Of a stretch of DNA of 35,661 nt, positions 19,855 through 30,174 are shown piece by piece. Source of the stretch: Gonapodya prolifera JEL478 (lineage: Eukaryota; Monoblepharomycota; Monoblepharidomycetes; Monoblepharidales; Gonapodyaceae); assembly GCA_001574975.1 (NCBI GenBank), contig KQ965811.1, positions 92,282 to 127,942 of the forward strand, written 5' to 3'. Every line of letters begins with the position of its first letter. The stretch's first letter is position 1. The notes under the pieces are model-generated. The model saw only the letters and a program-made list of their open reading frames with translations, ran no database searches and was not told where the DNA came from. The position numbers and the translations under genes are program-made.

Positions 19855-22745
19855 ATGCTGCGCGCTCTTCTTGTGGCAGCCTTCGCAGCTACCCTTCTCG
19901 CCCATGACAGGGTGGCCGCCGTCGAGACGATCCTCGTGTACCAGCCCTTCAACGCCATTCCGAGTGCTCCCTTCCTCGCGGCTGCCAAAGAGTTCAACGA
20001 GACGTACGCTGGCAAATGGGGAGTGGACGTCGTCTTTGGGAGCTTTGTGGACCTGCAGGTTTGGGCTGTCAGCGGGGATCCCAACAGGGGTGGAAGGATT
20101 CCTTGGTTGCAAACTCCCTGACGATTCAAGCACTGGCCAAGGCAAATGACAACGCCACGTACTGGGGATTCCTCGCCCCCAACAACAAGAACGACAGGAA
20201 TGCAATCCAAGTGTTTGCGCGTGAGCTGCTGCCGACAACACATTCCATGAGGTTTTCCTCTTGACAACACATCCCGCCACTCAGCGTTTTTCATCAGCTT
20301 CGGAGCTTCTGTTGCAACCCCCAAGATCGAATGCGCGATGAACTCTCCTCAGTTCCGAAGCGCCGTGAAGTTTTGGACCGGTGGGTCTCGCAATTGTTTG
20401 CCGGAGGGTGCCGGGGAATCACAATAATTGTTGTGGTCCGTCTCTCAGACCTCTCCATCAATGAAACGCGAAGAATCTCTCCTAATCTAACAAGTAGCAC
20501 GTTCGTGGATTATTATTCCCGGATGGCCAACGGCGAAATCATACATTGGTTCGATGGCCCTGTAAGTTTCTGGACTCTTTTGCGATAAGCTGAATTGTAA
20601 TCGAGAAGTCTTGCTTTCTGCTTCGCCAGTGGGACAAGGTGTTTTCGGCGACTTCCGTCAAGACGTACCCCTGCAACACCGACCTTTCTCGCGTCAACTT
20701 CACGTCAGACAAGATCCACGTAGCCATGATGAAACCACTGCGTGGGCCTCGTCTGCGCGCCTCCTATAGCGGCGGCTCTGCCCTTGCGATTGCTTCTGGT
20801 TCCACCAACAAGGACGCTGCAATGGCCTTCCTGCGGATATTCACAGACCCGGCCAAGTCACACATGCCGTCTTGGGTCAGTAGCGGCAATGGGCCGCCGT
20901 TTATATCGCTCCAAGTGAGTGGCCAAAGTCATTCTGTACTCTGAATTTGAAACGTCACGACGCTTCTGGGCTTCAAAAGGCTTTGCAAGACAGCACGAAC
21001 CCTGCCGTCAGTGGCATTTTGTGCCAATCCGCATACGCTTACCCCGAACCGTACCCTAAGAGTTTTGGAGAATGTGAGCTCTCGTGATTTTAACACAGAT
21101 TGCCAGTGGCTATCATGACATTTCTGCCTCCCGATAAACCAAGACGTGAAACTTCGGGATCAGAACGTAATTGTCAAGATTCTGTACCAAGTCGTCTCGG
21201 GCAACCTCACCGTGGACGCAGCCACCGAAGAGGCATGCGCGACCATGGACGCTATGGTCTTCCCTCCCCCAGAATCTGTTTCCTTCGCCAGTACCGTTGG
21301 CGGCGTCATCGCGGCAATAAACGCGTCCCTTCAAATTCTCTGCATCGCCGTTATTGTTATACTCTACTGGCTCCGCGCTCAGCCGTCAATTGTCGCCATC
21401 GACCTCCAAATGAGCTGCACTGTTCTGGTCGGTTGCGTCGTGTTCCTGGCGGACACGTACACTTACATGGGAGCGGCCTCGCTTGTGGGATGCCGGTCTT
21501 CCGTCTTTCTGCTCACCATAGGCTCCGGCCTCACGCTGGGACCATGTCTTGCAAAACTTTATCGTATTTGGAACGTCTTTGAGAGTGTTGGCACAAAGAA
21601 GCTCAACCTGCGAACGTCGGCCCTATTTGGAATCGTGGGCGCAATCACAGCACCTGAAGTCGTCCTTGGGATCGTTTGGATGATTGTTGATCCCCCTTCG
21701 TTCGTCAAGCTGGTAACGGACTCGGATGTGCGCATGCAGATCTGTCGCAGCAAGAGCGAAATGATCAACACGGCATTCTTCTGGGCGATCCTCGCGTACA
21801 ACGTGGTTCTTTTGTTGGCCGGTCTTACGCTTGCATGGCTCAGTCGGAATGCATACGATCGGTTTAATGAATCTCGGGAGATTGGCATTGGATTCATGAA
21901 CATTCTTTTCCTTGGGCTCGTGTGGGTCCTAATGAGTGTGGCTGCGCTCTCCACGGAGTTTCAATTTTGGATTCGAGCTGCGTTCATGATGAGCATGGTT
22001 CTGTGAGTGCATCGATCCTGTTCCTGTGAAAACCGCAGCTCCGCTCATCATCAAATTTCAGCGCTCTCATCGCGACCCTCTATGCTCCGAGAATAATGAA
22101 AGCGTATCACTCCAAGGCCTCACCAAATGGCGGGGACGAGTTCGACTTCCAGCGCAGTAACCCCGGCGCCACCACCACAACGGCGACTGCAACCGCATTC
22201 AAGAAGACGGCAGGCGGACAAAAAACGACAGATGTGAGTTTTACGGTGCATATGTACCTGGTTCCAAGCTGCGGATGATATTGATGCATATTTCGCGTTC
22301 CCAGGTCCACAGAGCCGACTGCTCCATTCTCCAGTCAATGATGGGCGGAATGCTCAAGCGGTGGTCCAAGCGCAAGATCAGCTACATGCCCGGAATGGGG
22401 CTTCTCGTCCTCGAGCCGGACTCGAAGCGCGGGTATTCTGGCGAGGTGTACCGCGTTTCTGATGGATCACAACTCTCCAAACTTTCCAAGAACGACGGCG
22501 CCAATGAAGACGCCAGTAACGCCACATACTGCCTCAAGCTCAATACGAATGGAGCTCAAAAGCACGTCACTCTGTTTCTGCAATTTGCGGACAAGGCGCA
22601 AGCTCTCGCGTGGGAGGTGGCTCTCCCTCCTAAAGTGTTGGGGTCGGCTGCCGTTAGTGTATCTGGAGGATCGGCAACCCAAGAGGGAAGTCAGAATGGC
22701 ACGCAAAGGGGACGTACAACGAGCGGGTCAAAGGGGAGAGATTGA
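19855..22745 (+). CDS. class C GPCR with solute-binding ectodomain and PH-like tail
   Basis: ATG 19855 begins a signal peptide (LRALLVAAFAATLLA). The ectodomain resembles type 1 extracellular solute-binding proteins: FLAAAKEFNETYAGKWGVDV, VANSLTIQALAK, then TPKIECAMNSPQFRSAVKFW, then GPRLRASYSGGSALAIASGS. Introns 20562-20629, 20915-20979, 21074-21143, 22003-22061 and 22234-22304 are well supported by splice sites and phase. The 7TM_3 region spans 21270-22100, with the TM3 motif GPCLAKLYRIW, paired Cys (VGCRSS and QICRSK) and TM7 ending YAPRIM. The tail (22305-22640) looks like a PH domain (GGMLKRWSKRKISY ... FADKAQALAWEVAL). The ectodomain is damaged between 20059 and 20500: a 29-nt GT-AG segment (20059-20087), a break near 20255 and another near 20435, with perhaps 60-100 residues missing. 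Nutrient or amino-acid-like ligand sensing is inferred. Confidence 0.82.
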
Positions 22746-22815
22746 CGGATTCAAGACAAGCTTGGTTAGATGAAGGGGAAAAGAAGGCGATACGTAATGT
22801 GAAGAAACGCGTACC

Positions 22816-22821
22816 AATAAA
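22816..22821 (+). promoter_or_regulatory. candidate poly(A) signal of the GPCR gene
   Basis: AATAAA is found 71 bases after the GPCR stop codon and 96 bases before the ATG of the next gene on the same strand, where a 3' end must occur. Position is the only evidence. Confidence 0.35.
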
Positions 22822-22916
22822 TTCCACTTTGCTCGTTGATCCGTGCCTTCGTTTCCTCCTTCAAGGATTCGAGAATTGCTTTGGTCGCTGCAGACAAACG
22901 AGCGAGAACAAGACGC

Positions 22917-24282
22917 ATGGACCGCGTGCCCTCTGAGTCTCGTGCTGCTACTGGCTCAACCCGTGACGCTTGTCTCTTCGTGGTCTTCCCCTTCCTTTCT
23001 CTCCCAACCGAGCTCCAACAAAAAGCTTCCGACTCGGTCACCTCACAACACACCCGTCTTTCCTGCCGCCTTGTATGCAAATCTCTCGAGGTTCTCTTCA
23101 CCCCATCTGTCTTCCGCTTTCTCGGTCCCCGCTCTCTCCGCCCGCTCGGTCGGCTGGCAGACGTTTTCGAGGGTTCTTTGGCGGTCCTCTCGGCCCCTGC
23201 CCATGCGTCAACCCCAGCATCAGACAACTACAACAGAGAGCGCGCCGAAAGGGTCCTCGAAGCTCCCCGAGAGCTCGACCTGCGCGCCGTCTGTGGTGGA
23301 ACCCAGTCCTTCAGAGAAATTGCCCGCCTCCTTCGTGCCCTGCGACTTGACACGGCTCGCGCTGTTGCACTGTCGATGTGCAGGACAGTGCCGGACTTTG
23401 TTGGTCGTGCTGATGCGCCGCTAAAAATCCTGGCGGACGACGCGGTGAACCTTCGCTCGCTCCAGGTCTATATCCCGAGCTGGGGCCTTCCCTCGCAACA
23501 CGACGTTGAACAACTCGCTCGCATTCTGCCGCGCCTGACAGTCGACATTGGCATCACAGTAAATGCCGATGAACTCAATACCTTGGTGGAACGCGGTGGA
23601 TTTTCTGGCATTTCCTGTGTGGACATTCGCTTGAGGAGCAACCAGGAAGCCGGCAAGTCCAGACAAATTCGACCAGAAACATGGAATCTGTTCATTACTC
23701 AAATATCGGCACTACGAACCTTTTGTCTGACTTTTAGGCTCGGTTCTCCTGACCGTAACGGATTTGCACCTGGTCACCTTCGCGGACTCTTCAATGCTGC
23801 CCCAATGTTGACCAGACTCTACGTTTCAGCCCCTGCTCAAATCTACGGGGAAGATTTTATTCAAGTCCTCTCGGAAAGTGGGACACGCCTCACGCACTTT
23901 GGAGCTCAAGGAAAATTTCCTGGCTTTCATCACATTTGCACAAGTGATTGCGCATTGCGACATCGCACTATCCAGACCAAATGCAGGACGCCTGGGTCGT
24001 ATAACGTCGTGGGACCGGAACTTGTACCCCGTTACCGGAACGCACCAACTCACGCCAGCACAGGCGCGAGCGCAACAACAACAATTGCAACAACAACTGC
24101 GGCTGCTCCAGCAACAAGGGAACCGCCTTCCACAAGCGCGGCGCAGGGCCTCGCCAATGCGTTCATCCGCTGGCCGGAGCGCACAGCAACGCACTGCACG
24201 ATCGCCTGCACGCCAATCACGTCAAAACCAACACTTGTGGTCATCCCACATGTTGTTCAACAACGACGTGGTGCCTATCTGA
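22917..24282 (+). CDS. F-box protein with leucine-rich body and Gln-rich tail (one frame break)
   Basis: ATG 22917 opens an F-box-like domain: LPTELQQKASDSVTSQHTRL followed by SCRLVCKSLEVLFTPSVFRF. The body has the irregular Leu-rich spacing of fungal F-box/LRR proteins (LKILADDAVNLRSLQVYIPS, SALRTFCLTFRLGSPD, APMLTRLYVSAP). Near 23915, after SGTRLTHFG, the frame continues for over 100 codons but becomes compositionally odd. Frame 1 instead gives LKENFLAFITFAQVIAHCDI and then a Gln-rich tail (ARAQQQQLQQQLRLLQQQG) to TGA 24280-24282. I therefore infer a one-base frame break there. F-box proteins bring substrates to SCF ubiquitin ligases; the target here is unknown. The gene starts 171 bases after the GPCR stop. 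Its 3' end overlaps a minus-strand TPR segment. Confidence 0.65.
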
Positions 24283-24542
24283 TTCCAGACTTCAGTGTCG
24301 TTGGGAAACCACTTGGCGCCCATGACCAGCACATCACGAGCGACACGTGACGCTTTCAAATTGTGCAGCAGCTGAGCAAGTCCGATATAGCTTTCACGCT
24401 GCGTGGGATTGAGGTGCAGGTTCTGCTCGTAGAGCTTCAATGCATCCTCGTGCCTGCCAACGCGGGCGTAGAAATGTGTGAGGTTGTTCAGGACTGCATG
24501 CTCCTCCGGGAGGAGTTGAAAAGCTTCTTCCATCAGGCGCAC
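24222..24542 (-). pseudogene. TPR-repeat fragment
   Basis: About 105 codons with clear tetratricopeptide spacing: EEHAVLNNLTHFYARVGRHE, ALKLYEQNLHLNPTQRESYI, GLAQLLHNLKASRVARDVLV, then WFPNDTEVWNQIG. The frame has no ATG before the first repeat and is closed upstream by a TGA near 24575. After the third repeat the sequence loses the pattern and stops. It overlaps the 3' end of the F-box gene on the other strand. This looks like an exon-sized relic of a larger TPR protein. A missed upstream exon is possible; the minus-strand segment beginning MNGPRKIIRAPTRITREC (about 24595-24655) is a candidate but does not join in phase. Confidence 0.5.
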
Positions 24543-24713
24543 AGATTGCGACGATGTTGTACCGACATCGAGTCAGCTCAAAGATGAGATGATCCTTCAG
24601 CATGCACTCGCGGGTGATCCTGGTGGGTGCGCGGATGATTTTCCGCGGACCATTCATATTCGCGTGCAGCCGGTTTCGCTCTTTATTTTTTTGGTGAGGT
24701 AAATTTGTTGTCA

Positions 24714-25136
24714 ATGAGCCCGGTTCTGCGGAACGCCGTTTACGAGGAGTTTCGGAGAGACTACGATACTCTTTACAGATTGACTGTCCAATCGCACATC
24801 CCATCTCTGCTGGAATTTGTTGATGGGTATGTAGCAGAACACAAGTCCGCAGAAGTACCCCTGATCGTTTGTGGTTTCCTCCGCAACTGGCCCGTGGAAT
24901 TCGTGAGGTTCTTGCATTTCTATATTGGAAATTACGGTCAGTGGTACGGAAATTTCGACGAGCGGATCAGACTGCTCAAGGATTTCCAACGTGAGCAGAG
25001 TCTTCGCACGGAGACTCACGTCCAATACCTTGTTCAGGTCTACAGAAAAATACCTCTTGGGAGCCTTTACACGGACGAAATTGTTGATCTGGTTGCTGTC
25101 GCGTTCATGTGGACATACCAGGGACAATCCGTGTGA
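24714..25136 (+). CDS. hypothetical protein, 140 aa
   Basis: ATG 24714 starts an uninterrupted ORF with balanced composition and amphipathic helix-like spacing (NAVYEEFRRDYDTLYRLTVQ; IVCGFLRNWPVEFVRFLHFY; HVQYLVQVYRKIPLGSLYTD). No signal peptide, membrane segment or known domain is recognised. The opposite strand is also open over the same interval, which weakens the case, but the plus-strand protein looks the more natural. It may be a cytosolic helical protein or part of a larger gene. Confidence 0.4.
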   Translation: MSPVLRNAVYEEFRRDYDTLYRLTVQSHIPSLLEFVDGYVAEHKSAEVPLIVCGFLRNWPVEFVRFLHFYIGNYGQWYGNFDERIRLLKDFQREQSLRTETHVQYLVQVYRKIPLGSLYTDEIVDLVAVAFMWTYQGQSV

Positions 25137-25409
25137 GCGTTGTAATGAGAAAGAAGTAGTGGAAGCTGAAGAGGTGTGGAATGTGAATTGTCAGCGAAAT
25201 GGTGGACTCATCGCGGCTTATGATTAATGCTGCAATTCAATTGGTGCCTGGGGCGAGGAATCTGTGCTCTAATTGCTCACGAGTGAAGACGTCTTTGACT
25301 TTATTTACTGAACTCCATTATTTCCATTTGAATAGAAAGTAATCTGAGATGCTTTTAGTTGGGTACATCCGGAACAACCGACAGAACTAAAGACTTCACA
25401 GCCACCCCC

Positions 25410-26935
25410 ATGTCGCTGTACAACGGCCTCTTCGCGACAATCCTGTGTCCACGCGGGCCCACATGCACTTACACCGGATGTCCTTACTCCCACGCCCATT
25501 CCAAGGAACACGCGGGTGAGTGGCCAAGGACATCGTCGTGGCCGAGCAGACGAAACTGGCGAGTCCGGTGAAGGAGGTGCAGCCATTCCTCGCGGAGACT
25601 GTCGATGCTTCTGAATCATCGCCCGTGACGAAGATCGAGTCTCCCAACGGCTCCAATCAGGGCGAGAAGTGGAGTCAGAGCGGGATGGATTCCACACAAC
25701 AATCCGCTGCGAGCGAGCCTGCGCCCAAGAAGAAGAAGTAGTTGCCAACGGAAAAGGACGGGAAGAGCTCGGCTAGTGATTCTGGAAGTGCAGGTCCGAA
25801 GAAAGTGAGTTCATTCACCGTTTTGTTATCGAATCCTCTTCTCGTGTTCATTCTTGAAACCGTTCCCCCAGACTCCCGCCTCGCTAGGCCAACGGAAAGT
25901 CCCAAAAGACAAAGACTCCAAAGGTGAGGGCCTCCTGTCAGTCACCACCCTGTATCTTTACGCCAACCTCGCTCCACATTATTTTCGGAGCCAAAGCCAA
26001 TCCAATCCCACCACAATACCTCCGAACTCCGACAATCCCTGCAGTCGCATCGCTCAAGCCCGCCTGCAAAGTTCCTCGCGAGACGAGGCAGAGGTCGCTC
26101 ACGAAGTTCTGGCAGGGTTGGTGTCAAGAACTTTGGACGAAGGTGTTCCATCGTTCTAGTTGTCCCTTACTGAAATGGTTTTTCTCCCGCCTCAGAGTTC
26201 CACCGAATATACCTCGACAACGTCCTTCCACACATGCCCAATCTCGCACACGAGCATGCCCTCAAGTAACCTTTCTACACCATAATTGTACCTACTTCGT
26301 TTTGACCTCATGCCTCTCCTGTACTCCCACACAGACAAGAACTCCCCCTCTCACTCCTCCACTCCACCATCGCCTCCGCGTACACGGCCTCTGCAACATC
26401 AATCCTCGCCCAAGTCCGCCGCCGACCAATTTCTACAGGCTTGGACGATGTTGGGCTCGCAGGGAATATGTGGAGCGTTTGGCGAAGGAGACTGCAGATC
26501 GGAGTGAGAAGATGAATGGTGATGCGGGAAAGGAGCCGACCTCGAGAAAAGGAGGAGCGGCAACGTCGGGAAAAGAACTCGGCCCAGACGTCATTCCCTT
26601 GACCCTCGTTCCCCCACCCGCACCTGCCACAAAACCACCACCCCGTATCTCTCTATCGTCGCTCGAACCATTTTCCTCCCGCATGAGAAGTACGCTGAGT
26701 ACGGGTACCCGCCTCCGCCGGCGGAGTTGGAGCGGTGGAGGGAGAAGTGGAGAGAAGGTGGCGGGGTGCTTCGTTGGGGGGCGGTACGGGTGCCGCGGAG
26801 AATAACAGCAGTGCTATCACGGGGCCGCTTCGGGGGAAAGCGAAAAAGGAGGCTAAGAGGCGGACATGTGATCGGTGCTCCAAGAAGTTCGTTGAGGCTG
26901 ATGGGGTGTTTGTGTTCCGCGCCTTCCGGTCCTGC
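25410..26935 (+). pseudogene. REX1-like RNA exonuclease gene, N-terminal part only, broken
   Basis: Resembles the non-catalytic N-terminal half of RNA exonuclease 1 (REX1/REXO1). MSLYNGLFATILCPRGPTCT then GCPYSHAH gives the CCCH finger (C-x5-C-x4-C-x3-H). Spliceable introns are 25805-25871, 25924-25990 and 26266-26334. Conserved blocks follow: TPASLGQRKVPKDKDSK, CKVPRETRQRSLTKFWQ, YLDNVLPHMPNLAHEHALK joined to QELPLSLLHSTIASAYTA, then LPHEKYAEYGYPPP and TCDRCSKKFVEADGVFVF. Lesions are a frame change near 25515, a TAG at 25739-25741 and at least three more frame changes after 26090. The DEDDh exonuclease domain that should follow the CxxC segment is absent; the next gene starts at 27251. Loss of the catalytic half argues for a true pseudogene or a partial duplicate. 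Confidence 0.65.
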
Positions 26936-27250
26936 TCAGGTGACCAAGCCCAAGACCCCAGCAGCTTCTACACCTTCAGACGAAAAGCTGGACTCGGACC
27001 ATTCCCAACCCGTGTGCACATGCATTATATACGTGACGAGTACGAGCAAATCGATGTCTCATCTGTACCGAAATTTATTCCCAAATACAACGATATCGCT
27101 TTTCACCTCACCTGGGGGGCAAAATTGGGTAGGGGTTTCAGTGTCACAGCTGTTTGAACTTCGTATGGTAATAGTCTGAACGATGTGCAAACGAAGAAGT
27201 CAAAAACACCACAAATTTCGCTTCACAAGGCCGACGTGCTCCACGTTCCG

Positions 27251-28300
27251 ATGTCGCCCAGCAATCTTTCTATTTCCTCCGTCTCAAATCGATTCCCCCT
27301 CCTCGACCTGCCTCCAGAAACCATCGCTCTGATTGGAACATTCACCACATCCCACCGCCTCGCCTTCCCCACTGGCGCGCACAACTGGCACTTGAAGAGC
27401 ATCTTCGGTGATCCCATCAACATCGCCGCTCGTGCCATTCAGCATTATCCTTCACCTGAAGAAGCCCTGGTCGCGGAATCCTCAATCGGAGACGTCGAAG
27501 TTCTCCGTGCCTTGATTCCCAAGGCAGATATGGACAAGGTAATTTTGATGGGAGACGTGACACGCTGTGCGCTATCGGAGGCGGCAAAACATGGCCATCT
27601 GGAAGCAGTTCGATGTTTGCTGGATGCCGGAGCGGAAGTCGATCAAAATGACGGGTACCCCCTTACAAACGCATGTCTGTATGGCCATACCCTCATCGTA
27701 GAGGTTCTCGTAGAACGTGGAGCGAACTTGGGTAAATATGGCGACGCGTGCCTCCGCATTGCGTCTCGCGCGGGGCGCATCGCGGTTGTGCGATTTCTGT
27801 TAGACCGCGGCGTAAATCATCCCCACACATTGCTACAGAGCGTTAGGGAGGCCGTTGAACGTGGACACGTGGACATAATAGACCTCTTGGTCTCGCGTGG
27901 TGGTGCACTCGATTGGACCACGTCTAACTGTGCGGTGTACATGGACATTGCTGCGAAGAATGGCCGCCTGGACGCTGTAAAGTATTTTGTTGACCACGGG
28001 GTGGAATTGGGGTCTCTCGAAGGCAGGCCACTCATCCTAGCGGCGTTTTTCGGTCACGCGGACATTGTAAGGTACCTATTGGACTCTGGAGTCGACGTAC
28101 ACGCACAGTGTGAAGATGCGCTGCTTAAAGCTGCCATAGGAGGGAGCGATGAGGTTGTGAAGGTATTACTCGGGAGGGGTGCTCGGGCCGATCAAGTGCG
28201 TCCAATGTTCCTTGGAAACGGCGGCGAACGTAGTGCCAGGGCTTTGAAACTTTTGGACAAGTGCGTAAATGAAATGGCAGGACAAGTTCATGGCGCTTAG
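27251..28300 (+). CDS. F-box-like/ankyrin repeat protein, intact
   Basis: A 349-aa single-exon protein. The frame extends to a GTG at 27185, but ATG 27251 is the first Met. The N-terminus (about 12-45) is F-box-like: RFPLLDLPPETIALIGTFTT followed by SHRLAFPTGAHNWHLKSIFG. Ankyrin repeats fill the rest: GHLEAVRCLLDAGAEVD, GHTLIVEVLVERGANLG, GRIAVVRFLLDRGVN, GHVDIIDLLVSRGG, GRLDAVKYFVDHGVEL, GHADIVRYLLDSGVDV and SDEVVKVLLGRGARAD. It is uninterrupted, unlike its paralog at 9598-10662, to which it matches through the same domain order. Family knowledge suggests recognition of substrates for an SCF-type ubiquitin ligase; no partner is indicated by the neighbours. Confidence 0.88.
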   Translation: MSPSNLSISSVSNRFPLLDLPPETIALIGTFTTSHRLAFPTGAHNWHLKSIFGDPINIAARAIQHYPSPEEALVAESSIGDVEVLRALIPKADMDKVILMGDVTRCALSEAAKHGHLEAVRCLLDAGAEVDQNDGYPLTNACLYGHTLIVEVLVERGANLGKYGDACLRIASRAGRIAVVRFLLDRGVNHPHTLLQSVREAVERGHVDIIDLLVSRGGALDWTTSNCAVYMDIAAKNGRLDAVKYFVDHGVELGSLEGRPLILAAFFGHADIVRYLLDSGVDVHAQCEDALLKAAIGGSDEVVKVLLGRGARADQVRPMFLGNGGERSARALKLLDKCVNEMAGQVHGA

Positions 28301-28663
28301 TTTGAGCTCGTCGGAAGGCAAACGGTAGGACTTATATGGCGATGGATTCCGGGATTAAACATCACATTTACTTTTGGTGGTAAAATGTATTGCTAGAATT
28401 GGTGCAGTAGGAACTGCGTACTCTCGCTCAACCTTATGTTCGATGTCCAAGGCAGTCCGTTTCTATGATACCAAACGAGATATATTCTAGATATAGAATT
28501 TACCCAAAACAGATCAAAAAGCTGACGCATTCCCGTGGAACTTCCACCAAGGGATGAGGGAAGTGATGCATGGTATTCGACCGGTTCAATTGTCCCGGCG
28601 GGTTATTATGATCCGATCGCAAAATGAAGCAGAGGGGATTGGCGAAACGAAGCACTAATTAAC
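28301..28663. other. intergenic region upstream of the dehydrogenase gene
   Basis: 363 bases holding the 3' end of the F-box/ankyrin gene and the promoter of the dehydrogenase gene. No ORF, repeat or clear TATA element at a convincing distance was seen. Confidence 0.45.
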
Positions 28664-30174
28664 ATGTCCTCGTCGCTGCAAGGGAAGGTATGCATTGTGA
28701 CTGGAGGAGCAGAAGGTGAGCGATCCCCGAAGAGATTCTTAAGTCAAAGCTGGAAACCTCCTCCATCCATCGCTCCTGTTCTAGGTATCGGACGGGCGAT
28801 AGGGGAGAGGCTCCTGTCGATGGGAGCCCGGGTCATGATTGGCGACATCCAGCAGGAAGCTGCCGAGAAATGTCAGTGAGAGCTGACCAGTGCGACATCT
28901 ATGGGATGTCGAATTGTTCCACCACGTCCATAAATTTCTAGTCATCAACGAATACCACAAGACTCAATCGACGGCGGAAGTCTCTGCGATCTTCCAAAAA
29001 ACCGACATCACATCAGTGGACGACTGCCGTCAGCTAATCAAGGCGACAGTCGACCGCTTTGGCAAATTCGACGTGCTTGTAGCAAACGCGGGCTTCAGCG
29101 GTGACCCTTTCTTGCAAGAAGTGGATTCGGACATGTCTGTTCCCATTCGTTGTTTGGGACGGTTGACAGGGGCGCTGACAGACACTATTCATATTCGGCA
29201 GTGATGTAAGCTGGATGAGGGGAATGCAGGGCAATCTTATTGGGACAATGCTTCTTTCGAGATTAGGTCTGTAATCTTCGATGTTTTGCTCTGACCTCTA
29301 ATCGATAACTTTGTTCTCTAATATGCCGACTGAACTCGACGCTAGCCCTCGCACATTGGACACGTAACAATATCCGGGGTGCAATCGTCATCACTTCATC
29401 TATCGCTGGATACTTCCCATCGATTGGGCATCCGTGTATGAGCTATGCAGTGTCCAAGGCTGCTCAGAGTACGTGAGACCGTCTCAATTATCGGTTCCCC
29501 CTTTTCTCTCACGAAGCATATTGTTCATTGGTTTTTTTCAGACCAGTTTGGTTAGTCACGAGGCTCTCCTGTCGAGGTGTTGTTGTCAGGCTAACGTCAT
29601 CTCGTTCTATCAGTGGCAAATCTTCACTTTGTTCTGGAGAAAGCCGCCAAGGAGAAAGGTCTCACTGAGTCCCCGATCCGATGTAACGCAATCATGCCAG
29701 GAGCGGTGTGGACCGGAATTTGGCACAAGGGACGGCATGCTGCGGTACGTGACGGCGGGCACCTTTTTTTGCGACGTATTCTCAATAACCACTTTCCGCC
29801 TCGTTCAGTCCAATTTCAAAGACCCAGAAGACTTCCTGAGCCGAAATCCTTTTGGCAATGACTATTTTGATAAGATGAATGGTGGTTGGTGCGTGCCCAC
29901 TCCCGAGTCTGACATGACCAGGAGAAGTCATACTTGATCACTGATCCGATTCTTCACCAGGACGCCGATGAACAAGCTCGTCGACGCTTACATCAAATGC
30001 ATCGAGGACGAATCCATTCGAGGCAGCTGTTTCATTGTGAATGGCGCTGCGGGTGAGATGCGACTGTACCCCGAGGAGGGCTCAACGGAAGTTGGGGGCT
30101 CGCTGGAGTGGGAGAAGTATGTAAGTCGGGAGAAACGGGATCCAGAAAATTGGGCAGGTTCCGTTGCGAAGTAG
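28664..30174 (+). CDS. short-chain dehydrogenase/reductase, nine exons, 317 aa
   Basis: Exons 28664-28715, 28785-28871, 28942-29134, 29202-29266, 29346-29468, 29542-29550, 29614-29744, 29809-29888 and 29961-30174 join in phase to 954 coding bases. The Rossmann motif TGGAEGIGRA spans residues 13-22 and the dinucleotide-binding Asp follows in MIGD. The classical SDR signatures are VLVANAG, the active-site Ser in VITSSIAG (150/151), Tyr166 and Lys170 in SYAVSKAA, and NAIMPGAVWT. Exon 6 is only 9 nt. Asp after the second strand suggests NAD(H), as in 15-hydroxyprostaglandin dehydrogenase-like enzymes, which the overall layout resembles. The substrate cannot be deduced. It has no signal peptide and is probably cytosolic. 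No frame breaks, in contrast to many neighbours. Confidence 0.9.

Noticed and set aside
24711-25127. 138-codon minus-strand ORF opposite the hypothetical protein
   Set aside because: Less natural composition than the plus-strand frame; treated as the shadow, though the choice is not certain.
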